Position numbers and translations under genes: made by a program. A stretch of DNA of 64,000 nt from Rugalucina vietnamica (Eukaryota > Mollusca > Bivalvia > Lucinida > Lucinidae). The stretch spans positions 29,170,278 to 29,234,277 of the forward strand of contig OZ024876.1 of NCBI GenBank assembly GCA_964017185.1. Reading direction: 5' to 3'. The notes under the pieces are model-generated. The model ran no database searches. It was not told the origin of the DNA and worked only from the letters and a program-made list of their open reading frames with translations. Below are positions 35,401-48,230 of this stretch, in pieces (within the stretch, counting starts at the first letter, position 1; each line of letters opens with the position of its first letter).

Positions 35401-35580
35401 GTTGCGACCCCGATCATATAGTCTATTAATTTTCCGCTATGGACTATACTGCCTTTCAATACCAAAGATTGCAACTTTCCTCAGTTGTTATGTGTTCTTT
35501 GTGTTGATAAATCTTGACTTATACTCCAGTTGGAGTTTCAGTCGATAATAAAATCTTGAAATCTTGAAATCTTGAAATCA
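32499..35580 (+). mobile_element. 5'-truncated LINE (non-LTR retrotransposon)
   Basis: The open frame enters inside the reverse transcriptase domain (DNYRGITIL, then FRKHYSTTDH, FIDYKKAFDSV, VRQGENLSPVLF and the catalytic YADD). The endonuclease half is missing. The reading frame has two stops (TGA 33758, TAG 33872) and stays in frame to 34255, with a C-terminal ICELC...YHYMLEC zinc-knuckle-like segment. A non-coding tail of about 1.3 kb ends in four cttgaaat-type 8-bp repeats at 35549-35580, as in CR1/L2-like families (clade is inference). It is a dead copy lying immediately upstream of lamin in opposite orientation. Confidence 0.9.
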
Positions 35581-36887
35581 CCTGTGTCGGCATGATCAAA
35601 AGGTTTACTCCTGAGTATTGTAATTAGCTCATTAAAGAATGGTTAGATCTACCAGTCGAGATGCGTAGCCAAGGCGCAATGATATAATCAAAATCGTAGC
35701 AACCAAAAACGTTCGAAAATTAAGCCATCAACTTTGAACCGAGAGACAGTGCCTATAGTAATTCCATTCGTGTATACCAAAGACGAAACTGATTTTCATC
35801 AAACACGCAGCCCATTTTAAGCAATGCTATATCCGCCCTTTGAAGCTGCTTTGTTGCCATGACAGTTTGTCGGCGCATTGATTTAGGGGATTTTCCTTCG
35901 CGAGTCAACTGTCGAAAATGCCAGTCGTGTTAAATCGTTTATTTAACGAGTATTTGATTTTCTCCCGTGTCGAGGCCCATATTTTCTGAAAATTTAATCT
36001 TTTGTGAGAATATTGATGTATAAATCACGATATGATCGGTGTGAACAAATTTTTGTTCTAAAAAAGAAAATTGGTACTGACGATGAGAATGGCGTTTATG
36101 CCCCAAAATTAGGCTCAAATTGGTTGAACTTTTATGAAAAAATGTCAGCATAAACGCTATTGATCCGTCAAATACGGTTCATTTCAACCGATGCTATATA
36201 AAACATTGTCACTTTCATTCAGTTTTCAATTTTATCGAGAAATATTTGAGAAAAGTACAGCTAAATTGGAAATTGTCGCAGTTTGACACTATTTTTAGAA
36301 CACAAGTAAAAGCTTTGATGAAAATATCAATGTTGAAAAAGGTAGCAGGAGATTGTCGGTAGATCCTATATAGAGGGCAATATGTTAGACTGACAAAATT
36401 ATCATCATTTTCTTTTTATTATGTACTGAGGTGATCAATATCTGACTATTACCTTAGGAAAAACATATAAATCCAAGCCTCAGGCTATGGTGGTTCTGAT
36501 TTTACCCCAATGCTCAGGAACTGTGTAATGCCCTGTGACTTGCTCAAGGCCACAACTTTTAAGGCACTGTCTGTTGTCAATTACCTCAAGGTGCTTATGC
36601 CCCCTTCTGTGCGATTCTCTATGTACTTATCATTTTTTTTTTTTTTTTGGAAATGGTGGAGGGACACCAGAGCATAGATATGTTGAATGCTCACCTAGTA
36701 AGCCTGAAGGCTCAGATGAGGTAAATATGTTCAATAATTGCCACACTACTATGACTGATATTGTCCAGCGTTTCTAGAAATCATGCTTTTGTCATTTTCT
36801 AATAGTTTGATTTGTTGTAATCAGTCTGGTAGTAAACATATGAGGCTGTGTCAAGCAGTCCAGGCCCTGAAGCTATAAAACTTTTTT
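35581..36887. other. Intergenic stretch, displaced promoter possible
   Basis: No exon seen. 36030-36080 (gtgtgaacaa, ttttgttctaaaa, aattgg) resembles 40428-40455 in an otherwise different context. If the LINE landed in the lamin promoter, distal promoter sequence would lie here. 36630-36650 is a T-run. Confidence 0.35.
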
Positions 36888-37093
36888 CAAGCTCAGCTTA
36901 GCTGAGCATAAAACTTCAACTGTTTATAAACATTGAAATAGTCAAAAAATGTGGAAAATTCAGGTTCAAATCTCAAAACCTAGTACATGTAATTTAACCT
37001 GCAAATAAATATTAAAATGCCAACAATTGTTGGCATTTTAACATTTATGAGCATGATAAATTTTAGTCTCAGCTGAGTTGTGCCTGAAAAAAG
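36888..37093 (+). mobile_element. MITE-M copy
   Basis: Ends cagcttagctgagcat and ctcagctgagttgtgc. Contains the palindrome atgccaacaattgttggcat. Partner of 3355-3541. Confidence 0.6.
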
Positions 37094-38092
37094 AGTCATT
37101 ACCTCTGGCCACCAGTCATACATGTGATGAGTTTTAGATGCATCAGAGATTCTTTCTTTCATTTGATGGAGGTATTTGAAAAACATATATAAAATCAGTA
37201 AAATGTAGATTTAAGAAAATCACTGGAAGTATCACATGTATAAAGTATTTTATTAGCGATTTTACAGCTTCAAGATTATAATTCAGTCGTACAGACAACT
37301 GATGGAGCTGTCATGAGTACTGGGCTCAAAATTTACAGAACATTTCCTCGTATTATTCAACTTCATGTATGTAGAAGCCTTCTATGTTTGTACATGTAAA
37401 ACCTCTAAGGTGTTGTGTGAATCTGGCTTGGTTTTGGCTCATTAACTTTGATGAATTAATATATATGCATGAAACTTCTATGGTTTGAACTTTTATTTCT
37501 GTACATACATGGTACATGTATAACAAGACGAACAAAGCATTATATACAATAATTGCATATTACCACCAAGGATTGGGAAGGAAAACCTCAATTTGTGGGA
37601 AGCTCTGCCTGTGATCAATGTTTTTGACATAAAATGTTGGTCAATTTTGTGTTTTACAACCCACAACATCGAAGCTCAGCTTTTCCATACTAAAACTGGT
37701 TCATAAGAAATGACTTCCGGATTTCTGAGTTGGCAAGGAGTTATAATAAAAACACATTTTCTTTCATTTCTCAAGTCATCTGCAAGCATGTATACTTTAG
37801 GCCTAAAAGAAAAAAAGGGGTTTGTCTAGGGTAACCTGACCCTACCTGGGTTTTTGGTGAATCCTATTTTTTTATCTCGATATTTCTAAGAAATTGAAGA
37901 AAACAACAATATTTATGGTGAATTAATGACTTTTTTAACAGAAAAAGAATAAAATTAAACCTGAGATAAAGATGAATGTATCTTTATCTCAGATTAAACT
38001 AATAAATAAATATGCTCCTTTATAGTTTTTCCATGATGTTACCTAAACAAACTACATTTTTCCAGGCCTTGTGTATCTAAGTTCATATATAT
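37094..38092. other. Intergenic stretch, nothing recognised
   Basis: AT-rich. A short inverted pair (gataaagatgaatgta / tatctttatctcag) lies near 37965-37995. No exon visible. Confidence 0.5.
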
Positions 38093-38237
38093 GAGCTGCA
38101 TCATGAGAGATTCCAGTTTTAGCCTAGGTGAAAACAAAGAAACAGATCAGCTGTGCAGTGATCAGTGGCTTTGTTTCCGCTACAGGGAAAGTACAATTCC
38201 TCTTCTTCATAAATCCGAAAATTCAAGTGTCTAAATT
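38093..38237 (+). mobile_element. MITE-A copy, right end lost
   Basis: Starts gagctgcatcatgagagatt; shortened gtgcag inner stem; cut off in the long arm where MITE-B begins. Confidence 0.75.
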
Positions 38238-38247
38238 AAACCAGGAT

Positions 38248-38512
38248 ACAATACGAAAACACACCCATGCAGATTTATAGTTGAAAAATTTTGATAACTT
38301 AGGATGGTTGTTTTTGCTGTAAACCTATATTGTGGGTACTACATATTATAATTGCCTTGGTGAGGTGGTTCTAACAAGTACCCATAGACAAAAATCTTTG
38401 GATCAAAAATAAGAAAAATAGACTTTTAAATAGCTACACCCATGTACACTCCAGTTTTACTATATATAAAAGTGTGGTATAAATTTCAAGGCCCTGTTAT
38501 CCTAATTTTCTC
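38248..38512 (+). mobile_element. MITE-B copy, diverged
   Basis: Carries acgaaaacacacccatgca, gtgggtact, a degenerate centre (ttgccttggtgaggtggttc) and ccctgttatcctaatt at its right end. Confidence 0.7.
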
Positions 38513-38680
38513 TACTTTAACAATTGTTTCTATAGTTTATATCACAGTGCAGAATTTTCCTGGGTATTCACATCATGTTGTTGACCATGTCAAGGGATCA
38601 CATCACATTCCTTGCATGCCTCAGACCTCTGAAAGATAATTGAAATCATGTTTAATAAAGTTGCATGGTATGTAGTAATT

Positions 38681-38909
38681 CACCAGCCATTTGTATCCAC
38701 AGTCACTATGGTGCCAGGAAAAAGCAGGGCATAAAGGCCAGACTAGAAAAGTAGTAAAATACGAAAGATACAACTACTAGTTCATTTGAATTAAATGTGA
38801 CTGTATCCTGTCATATCTTCGACACTCATCGGAGGTTATAACCTGGCACATAAGCCCGCTGTGCCCCTATCCCCGGTCACATAGGGGCTGGGGATATAAA
38901 TGACTGGTG
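38681..38909. mobile_element. MITE-F copy
   Basis: Ends caccagccatttgtatcc and gatataaatgactggtg are inverted. Related ends occur at 39891-39910 and 57960-57980. Confidence 0.6.
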
Positions 38910-39068
38910 CGTATGGTAACGCATATATTTTTCCCTAGCACACAAAAACTGTTTGTTTGAACCCTGTTGGAAGCCATTGACCCCACAAATACTGTCCAAA
39001 GAGACAGGGAAAATTGATGTTCCCCAAAATATTTCCTGTTTCCAGAAGTAAATATAAATCAGCATTGA

Positions 39069-39358
39069 CATCAGGATAACATGTCTGTGTAAGGTATATC
39101 CCTTCAAACCCCACTTTTATATACGGTAATAAAACTTTGGTATGCAGGGGTATACCTAGTATTTTTCTTATTTTTGCTCCAAAGCAAAGGTCCATTGTGG
39201 GTACTCGTTAGATTAGAACTGCCTCGCCGTGGTGGTTCTTTGTGCACCCACAATCTCTTTTTTGAGCAAAAATAAGACAAATATTAAAATTTTCTGGTGA
39301 AAATTTTCAATCTTAACAACATAAGAAAATGTATGTTACATGGGCATGTTTTCCTAAT
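39069..39358 (-). mobile_element. MITE-B copy
   Basis: Inverted copy with termini catcaggataacatgtctgt and acatgggcatgttttcctaa. The centre is interrupted by a few extra bases (cgttagattagaactgcc). Confidence 0.85.
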
Positions 39359-39477
39359 GTAACAGCAGAGTACTAACAGTGCATACCCACAAGAATAGAC
39401 TGATAATGATTAATACACAGCTTTTCTTCATTAATACACCACACTTGTTAATATGTTAAAAAAAGCAAAAAAACAAC

Positions 39478-39478
<1 letters not shown>

Positions 39479-39518
<40 letters not shown>
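39479..39518. repeat. (CA)n microsatellite
   Basis: About 20 CA repeats inside an A-rich context. Confidence 0.95.
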
Positions 39519-39520
<2 letters not shown>

Positions 39521-41532
39521 GCAAAGACAGCAAAAACATAGAACTAGAACCACAACAGAAGCGGCCTTAAAATGTACAGAGAAGCTTAGACCCGATTTAT
39601 TAATTTCTCATTTCTGCCGTGGTTCACCCACTGCTCCGCCACCTACGGTGAAGGGCGAAGATTATGATAAGCTTTCAGTGCCCTGCTATAAGCCCAACCC
39701 CCAGGGGGCAAACAATGAGGTCAAAACTTTGATCTTTGCCCTGCCCTTGGCAGTACAAAATCTCCCTGGGGTTAGGATCCTATTGTCAACCCCGTCATTT
39801 CCCCTACACTGCGGGTACACTCGAAAAGTAACTGCCCTGCACTTTGGCCCAGCTTTCCCCTACCCTTCCCCGTAGGTGGGGGGAGGGGGCAGTGGTTACA
39901 AATGACTGGTGCAATTACTATTGAATTAGGGTTCAGCAAAGATCTTTTAGAGACCATTGTCACGATTGTGGATAGAGCTATGCTGTAATAAACATATTTG
40001 TGGGTACTTACGAGCAGTGCTAGAGTCTCACATGTCTAATCTGCCAGGTGTACACCCTTTACATTATCTCAGGAAGGTAGCAGTATTCAGAGTATTACAT
40101 GACCTTCCCCCACCCACTCCTCCTCATGTCCATGGAATGATGGTTTGGTAAATCCAGAATTACATGATGAAATTTCACGAAACTGATTAATTAAATCCTT
40201 TCCACAAAATGGAGAAAGTTGACAACATTTAAAGTATCACACATTTTGATTTACAGAGAAGAACGTGTCATGATGTGACTGTTTACACCACAGAAATACT
40301 TCAAAAACGACCGCCGACTTTACACATGTGGTGTGACGTAATACGATCTTCTCCAATACACAGAATTAGCCTCAACACGGTCAAATCTATCTTGATGACT
40401 TACGTACGGTCAAATACAAGATCCGAGTGTGAACAATTTTTTGTTCTAAAATAATTGGCACCCTCTGAAATTGGAAATTCAGGGGAAAGCTGTGACAGAC
40501 AATATTGTTTTGTGTCGTTTTCGTTGAAAAGAGTTTGTCATGTGGCGTCTCAGTGTTACACGGTAACATGAAATCCTGGACAAGGCGGATCTAGCTGTAC
40601 CGTATAGCCGCTATTGTTTTAAGCACAGCAATAAGCGTGTCATTTTGATCGAAATTTCGACCAAAAAGTGGTCGCCATTTTGTTTCGGATTATTTTGCGT
40701 CGAGTAAGGTTTCAAAATAAAATACAATCACCGCATGCACGCTGGCTGCGTCCTCACTGTACATTAAACTTTTTTTTTCTGCGACGAGAAAAAAGATAAG
40801 TAAAGGTTAATTAGCTGCAGTGACGTCAAACTCCAAGCGCCGCGCTGTTCCACTTCCGGACGTAAGTTCCCTCAGGAAACACCAGAACGGAGGTGTTGGT
40901 ACTGTTGGGGAGTTTGACAGTGACGTGCCAAATAATAAAAATTCATTGTCCCATTGACGTTAGTGGTAACGTTGCCCAAAACTGTAAAATAATATCTCAC
41001 CTTTTCTTTAAATAATTGCAGCCTTAAAACGCATGTATAGAATTGAATGGAAAAAACTTGTTTATTGCTTTATTCATTTAATACCTTTCACGTGAAAATC
41101 GTTTGAACAGGAGAGGCAGCATAATTTTTCTTGAAAACATGAAGATACATTGAAGCCTATGGAGATTCTGGAGTTGTGGACATTAATTTAGCATGCAACT
41201 GTAGCTTTAAGACAGTATGCACGTCTCAGATGCACGTGTTGTATTTATGCCTTCTTCAGTACATCTGTGTCTGGAATTGAGCTAAGTGGTTCCACTGAAA
41301 TAATTTTCTCTTTGCATGAAGTTGGTATACTAGCCGGGTCTAACAAGAGGGTTGGCATGTAGACTTTCAGCTTGGTCCCTCCTTGCTCAATCAAAAGATC
41401 TTTGATTGGACGAGGCGGCAGTTCCGATTGTCAGCTTGGTGTCAAGCTTGATTCCATTTCGCTCCCAGACATTTGTACCGAGGTTCAAGAATGTATAGGT
41501 ATGACTGAAAACATGTACATGTATCTTTTCTA
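39519..41532. other. Intergenic stretch without recognised gene
   Basis: 39600-39912 is GC-richer and ends in a MITE-F-type terminus (caaatgactggtg). 40590-40920 is relatively CG-rich with a gtggtcgccattttg word and could contain a promoter, but no exon follows on either strand that I can identify. Confidence 0.35.
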
Positions 41533-44449
41533 ATGTTACGTCTACACCGGGCCACGTTCTCACTACGTCCTTACTACGTCCTAAAAAAATTAAGGACGTA
41601 GTGAGGACGTGGTACGGTCTTGTAGGACCGTGGTAGGAACGTAGTAAGGACGTAGCGAGGTCTTGATGGACGCGGAGGTCTTGGTCAAATTTTGAACATG
41701 CTCAAAAGAAACGTGGCGAGGACGGGGTGGAATTAGAACGCAGTAAGGACGTAGTAAGGACGTGGTAAGGACGTAGTAGGAACTTGTAGGACGTAGAAAG
41801 AACGTGGCGCAAACGTAGTGCGGTCTTCGTGGACGCGATGCAAATTTGTTGCAGACCATCAAGACCTCGCTACGCTTCTACTACGTCCTCGCTACGTCCT
41901 CGCTACGTCCATCAAGTTCTCGACAAGACCATACCACGCTTCTTGTACGTCCTTACCGCGTCCTAGAAGACTGCACTGCGTTCTTATCACGTCCTAGCGG
42001 TTCCTAACACGTCCTTAGTAGGTTCTTATCACGTTCACACCAGGTTCGAACTACGTCCTCCACGTTTTATTAATTTTGTTTTAATTGTCCCGTACCCTCA
42101 AGCAATTGCTTTCGCTTTTATATACTCCTCCTCAAAAAAATCCGGTCACCAAATTGTGTTGCAACCACCCAACAAATAAACGAAAAATGTGCTCCATTGC
42201 TATTAATTTGAAATACTTGACAAAATCGAATGTATTAACAGCCATATGCCTATTGCGCATGCGCAGTTGAAAAAAGTAAATGTTATATGGGAGTTATAGG
42301 GTACAAAAAGGGTGAGGAATCTGGAAGGTCACTCCATTCTAGCGACTAACACATGCTAGCTTCCTCAATGTACAAACACAATGTAGAAGCCTCTGTCGTG
42401 TCTAATAGTAAAGCTTCTCGTCGCTTTTTAGCTCACCTGAGCCGTCAGGCTCACAAGGTGAGCTTATAGTATACCCATGCTCCGTCGTCCGTCGTCCGTC
42501 GTCCGTCCGTCCGTCGTCCACACTTTTCAAAGATCTTCTCCTCTGAAACCGCTTGGCCAATCAAAGCAAAATTTTACATGAAGCATCTATGGGAAGGGGG
42601 AACCAATGTGTATATAAATAATCCAGGTCACATGACCAAGATGGCCGCCATGCCCATATATGGTAAAAACCCTTCAAAAATCTTCTTCTCCGGAACCACT
42701 GGACCGATTTCAACCAAACTTGGCATGAAGCATTAATGGCTCAAGCACTACAATGTATATATAAATCATGACCCTATGATGACCTTGACCTATTTTACGG
42801 CAAGGTCAACATAGGTCGCGAATGCATTTGAATGGCAAAAATTGTTAAATTGTCATTTAAAGGAAAAATCTTGCAGAAAATGAGCAGTAGGACTGAATAT
42901 TAATGATTCTGAAAAAAATTGGGCACCAGGGGCTCATCCGCCCCCACCCCGGGCAATATACATGTATATCTCCATAATATTCAAACATCTTCTCCTCTGA
43001 AACTGCTTGGCCAATCAAAGCGAAATTTTATGTGAAGCATCAATAGGAAGGGGTAACAAATATGTATATAAAAAATCCAGGTCACATGACCAAGATGGCC
43101 GCCATGCCCATATATGGTAAAAACCGTTCAAAAATCTTCTTCTCCAGAACCGGTTGACCGATTTCAACGAAACTTGGCACGAAGCATCGATGGCTCAAGC
43201 ACTACAATGTGTATATAAATCATGACCCTGTGATGACCTTGACCTATTTTACGGGAAGGTCAACGTAGGTCACCAATGCATTTGAATGTCATTTAAAGTG
43301 AAAGTCTTGCAGGAAATGGGCAGTAGGACTGGATATTAATGATTCTGAAAAAAATTGGACCCCAGGGGCTCATGTGCCCCCACCCCGGGGCAATATACAT
43401 GTATATTTCCATAATATTCAAACGTCTTCTCCTCTGAAACCGCTTGGCCAAACAAAGCCAAATTTTAAGTGAAGCATCTATAGAATGGGGGAATCAATGT
43501 GTATATAAATAATTTAGGTCACATGACCAAGATGGCCGCCATGCCCATATATGGTAAAAACCCATCAAAAATCATCTTCTCTGAAACCAATAGACTGATT
43601 TCAAGGAAACTTGGCGTGAGGCATCGATGGCTAAAGTACTCAAATGTATATATAAATCATGACCCTGTGATGACCTTGACCAAGTTTATGGCAAGGTCAA
43701 CATGGGTTGCCTGTGCATCTGAATTGGGAAAACTGTTAAAATGTCATTTGAAGGAAAAAGCCAACAGGAAATTGGCAAATGGACAGAATATTGAAGATTC
43801 TGAAAAAAGAAAATGGCCCAAGGGCTTATCTGCCCCTGCACTGGAGTTAAATACCATAATATTCAAACATGTTTATTGGTATATGCAGCTGATCTCAGGT
43901 GAGCGTTTACAGGACCATTGGTCCTCTGGTTTGTATTCAGGGGTCGACGTTTCGATCCAGGGCCCCTAAAGCCCTTAGGATAACATTTCCAGCATACTCT
44001 ATCTCCACATAACGTAACATGTTAATAGGACGTAAAACAAAACTAATCAGTTTTGGGCTTGGAATAAGGTAGGAAAGGGTATGAGCACACCAAACAAGTT
44101 TTTAACAAATATACAGAATGCGAATAAATATATTTACAGTTAGAACGTGCTGGAAACGTAGTTCGCGCGTGGTATGAACTGCTTGGTCTTTGTGAGGACG
44201 TAGCAAGGACGTAGTGGAAACGGGATGAACTTGGTGAGCGCGTATTGAGGACGTAGTGGAAACTTGAAGGACGTAGTAAGGACGTGGTGCGGACGTAATA
44301 AGGACGTGGCGGGGACGTAGTAAGGACGTAGTGGGAACTTAGAAAATCCGAAATTGTTTCATTTTGACCCCGTCCTCGCCACGTTCTTGAATTTTTAGAA
44401 CGTGGTAAAGACGGGGTGAGAACGTGGCCCAGTGTAGACGTAACATAAA
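41533..44449. mobile_element. Foldback element with (GGACGTAGT)-type arms
   Basis: Ends atgttacgtctacac and gtgtagacgtaacat are perfect inverses, followed inward by gggccacgttctca-type sequence on both sides. Arms of about 500 bp (41533-42062) and 310 bp (44140-44449) consist of degenerate 8-10-bp words around ACGTAG / CTACGT. The interior hosts a Helentron-like element. No transposase was seen. Confidence 0.75.
42427..43935 (+). mobile_element. Helentron-like element with three tandem cores
   Basis: Begins with a hairpin-forming leader (agctcacctgagccgtcagg ... caaggtgagct), then a (cgtcgtc) run, then three cores of about 440-450 bp each starting near cttctcctctgaaac and containing aagatggccgccatgcccat. 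Ends with a caggaccattggtcctc hairpin. The open frame at 43499-43969 is a by-product. A second copy is at 59189-59994. Confidence 0.7.
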
Positions 44450-44638
44450 CGTCGCGGTGCGCGCCCAGAGGTATAGGCCTTCTCTGAACTTTTGCATCGG
44501 CTACATGTATGTAAATACGTATTAATTAAGAGTTACGTATTTTGGGCTCTTTGGGCACGCAATCAGTTCGAGACGCCATGGCTGTTCGTGGCGTTTGCAC
44601 GGTGATGCGTTCCGATGTCAAGTTACCGCTTAATAAAT
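44450..44638. other. Intergenic, nothing recognised
   Basis: Short unique-looking stretch upstream of the last MITE before the oxidoreductase gene. Confidence 0.4.
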
Positions 44639-44864
44639 GAGCCGCCGCATCAGAAGACCAACAATCTGCATATGCGAAAACAAAGACGCAGATCAGCTTC
44701 GCAGTAACTGCGAAGTTGATCAGCGCCTTTGTTTTCGCTCCACGGATAGCACATCTTCTTCTTAAATCCGAAATTTCAAGCTTCTAACCTCCTGTGATTG
44801 TACAGCCCGGTTCGTGTCGGACCTGATCGGAACCTAAATTTTTGGTATTCTCATGCACAGGCTC
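44639..44864 (+). mobile_element. MITE-A copy
   Basis: Left terminus gagccgccgcatcagaagac, right terminus of the A3 type (catgcacaggctc). Inner stem cttcgcagtaactgcgaag. About 300 bp upstream of the oxidoreductase start. Confidence 0.9.
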
Positions 44865-45070
44865 AATTAAAAGCACGATGTGAGTGTTACCACGCAGCCC
44901 CTCTGTCAGTCCGCACATTTCCGCTGAAACTCATTTATATATAGAAAGCCTGAAAAGTGCAATGTACGACACCAAATTCCTTATCAGCAATCACTGAGAC
45001 GCTTACGTGTCTGCCAAAGAAAAGAAGGTAAAGTATTTCTGGTGTCATAAATTTTTCTGTACGTTCGACC

Positions 45071-45125
<55 letters not shown>

Positions 45126-45158
45126 TACACCCTCTTGCTCAAATCCAGATCCAGATAG
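44865..45158 (+). promoter_or_regulatory. Candidate promoter and 5' UTR of the oxidoreductase
   Basis: TATA-like ttatatatag at 44935-44944, then a (CT) microsatellite at 45069-45122 ending 36 bp before the ATG. Polypyrimidine tracts of this sort are common in 5' UTRs; function here is inference. Confidence 0.35.
45069..45122. repeat. (CT)n microsatellite
   Basis: About 26 CT repeats immediately upstream of the oxidoreductase start codon. Confidence 0.95.
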
Positions 45159-45304
45159 ATGACAGACTCCATTTACGACGTGTGTATAATCGGTGGTGGG
45201 GTAGTGGGTTGTGCCTGTCTGTTTGACCTTACGAACGATGGCTACAGTTGTCTTCTCTTGGAAAAGAATCCCAACTTGGTGTCAGAAGCTAGCTCTGGGA
45301 ACAG
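45159..45304 (+). CDS. Oxidoreductase exon 1
   Basis: Residues 1-48 plus two bases: MTDSIYDVCIIGGGVVGC, the FAD-binding Rossmann start. Donor gtatat; a MITE-B begins 9 bp into the intron. Confidence 0.92.
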
Positions 45305-48156
45305 GTATATACACATTACGTAATTACGCCCATGCAATATAAAGAGACATTTGAGCCGCCTCGTGTGAAAACCAACAATGTGGTTTCCGAACAGGTCCGA
45401 CACAAACCGGCCTGTACAAGCACAGAAAAGAGCTATAAGCTTGAAATTTTGGATATAAGTAGAAGGGGAAATGTACTATCCGTGTAGCGAAAACAAAGGC
45501 GCTGATCAGCTGGTCTGCGCCTTTGTTTTCGCCTATGCAGATTGTTGGTTTTCCCATGAGGCGGCTCATTTTTCAGCTGTAAAAATGAATAATTCATTGG
45601 AATTTCATGAATATTTATGCTCAAAACATTGATTGTGGGTACACTATAGAGCCGCCTCGCGAATAGTGGAGCGGCTTAGTGAGAGATTTTGAGGAAATAC
45701 TTCAGTTGATGATACAAGCATGCAAATTTCACCATATGTTCTTTACATGACACACATTAAATTCTGATCCCTAGCCACTTGAAATTCCGCCATTTTCAAG
45801 ATGGCCGCCATAAACAAAATGGCCGACAGTTGTGAAAGGTGTACGAGTAGTAAATTGCTCATATCTTAGGTTCTTTTCATCACAGAACAACAATATTGAT
45901 ACCAAAATGAAGCTAAATGATTGTGCTTTCAAATAAAGTTCCAATATGCAAATATGAATATTAATGAGATCTTACTTTTTTTGGCTTAAAATTAAGAAAA
46001 AAAACATCTTATTTTCTGAACGATGTAAAATGTTAAATGAAATGGATCACTGTGGCTTTGATATTACTAGACCATAAATTATCATAAATTGACAAAAGCT
46101 AATTAGCATGTTCATGAATATTCATTCTAGAATATCTCACGACTTTGTATGTCCTTACCTATCAGTTTGGTTTAGAAAGTTCATACAGTAAATTGCTAAT
46201 ATCTTTGGTCGCGCTCATAATAGAACAGCAATATTGATACCAAAATGAAGCTAAATGATTGCTATTTCAAATAGAGTTCAAATATGCAAACTACCTCATT
46301 TACATATATATGAATATAAATGAGGTTTTTGTTTTGCTAAAAACTAAAACAAAACACATCTTATTCACTGTACGATGTAACATGTTCATGGTGTAGATTG
46401 TCTATAAATATCATTAATGTCATTAATATAAGATCTATGCCATTGTGCTTTCCTTCAAAAAGTGGGAGCTAAGTCTTCAGAAGAATTTAATTTCTACATT
46501 GCAAACAACATCATTCCTTTTTGTCACAATGACTTGTGCATAATTCTGCGCAAGAATAAATTTATCTACAAGAAACCCAAATATTTCCGTTTTGTTTTCA
46601 TTACATCTGATGAAGTTGTTCCATGATTTTGGAGGTCTGCAGTTACCAATTACTTTTCGGTATACACCAGTTACAAAGGACTATAAAAAGGATATGATGG
46701 TGATATGATCAGTCGACAGACTTAGTAGATGCAAGCAAATAATTGATGGGAAATAATTTAATCGTGGCAAACTCACCACAAACATAAATTGTCAATTTTT
46801 AGTTTAAATATATGCATAGGTATGCACTATAGGGATCAAACCTCATTTATACATGATTAATACGTTTTGATATTCAGTTAGCCAGTGAACTCTTGCGAGC
46901 TTAGAAAGAAAGTACAATGACATATATCTTGTATTAATGACATTTACTTTACAATGAAAGTGATATTTATAGACAATTTACAGAATGAACTTTCTTAACT
47001 AAACTTATACAGTCTTGATGTATTTAAAAATGAATATTCATGAATATGCTAATTGGCAGTTGTTAATTTATGATTCTTCTTTATGGTGTAGAAATATCAA
47101 AGCCACAGTTATCAATCTCATTTGACATTTTACATCATTCAGAGAATGAGATGTGATTTATTGTTGTTTTTTTTTTCTTCAAGTTTTTGGCAACAAAATA
47201 AGACCTTTTAATATTCATAAATATGCCAATGAAGTAATTTGCAAATTTGAACTTCATTGGAAAGAACAGTCATTACGCTTCATTTTGGTATCAATACTGA
47301 TGTTCTATGATGAACAGGACCTAAGCTTTAAGCAATTAACTGTATGAACTTTTAAACTAAACTGATAGACAAGGGCATACAAAGTCTTAAAATGTCTTAA
47401 AATGTTTTAAAATGAATATTCATGAACATGCTAATTAGCTTTTGTTAATTTATGATATTTTATGGTCTAGCAATATCAAAGCCATAGATATCCATTTCAA
47501 TTAACATTTTACATCGTTCAGAAAATAAGATGTGTTTTTTTTTTCTCAATTTTAGCCAAAAAAGTAAGATATCATCAATATTCATAAATATGCAAATGAG
47601 GTAATTTGCATATTGGAACTTTAATTCAAAGAACAATCATTTAGATTCATTTTGGTATCAATATTGTTGTTCTATGATGAAAAGAACCTAAGATATGAGC
47701 AATTTACTACATGTACTTCTTTCACAACTGTCGGCCATTTTGTTTTTTGGCGGCCATCTTGAAAATGGCGGAATTTCAAGTGGCTAGGGATCAGAATTTA
47801 ATGTGTGTCATGTAAAGAGCATATGGTGAAAATTTCATGCTTGTATTATCAACTCAGTGAAGTATTTTCGCATTAAGCCGCTCCACTAGAAGCGATTCTA
47901 ACGAGTACCCAGAATCTATCTTTTGGACCAAAATAAGAAAAATAGGTATACCCCTGTATTAAACCCAGTTTTAATAAATATGGGGGGTATACATTACACG
48001 GACATGTTTACGTGATGATACGTACATGTTTATTTTCGTGCATTACGAGGCATTTTAATACTGTTACAGATACACTAAGTGTCGCAGGTATAATTTACAT
48101 GATGATGACCTTTAGGTTAACAACTCAGACGACCAGTGTCTGTGCGTTCGGTATTT

Positions 48157-48230
<74 letters not shown>

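Larger units (their letters stand above)
45314..48014 (+). mobile_element. MITE-B copy carrying two nested insertions
   Basis: Pieces at 45314-45352, 45568-45650 and 47890-48014 make one MITE-B. A MITE-A copy (45353-45567) sits in the left half and a 2.2-kb foldback element sits in the central palindrome. Confidence 0.75.

Noticed and set aside
40590..40930. CG-rich patch considered as a promoter of a further gene
   Set aside because: No exon with start codon, splice sites or coding bias could be found on either side.
43499..43969. 156-codon plus-strand open frame
   Set aside because: It lies inside one tandem core of a Helentron-like element; the other cores have stops at matching positions, so it is accidental.
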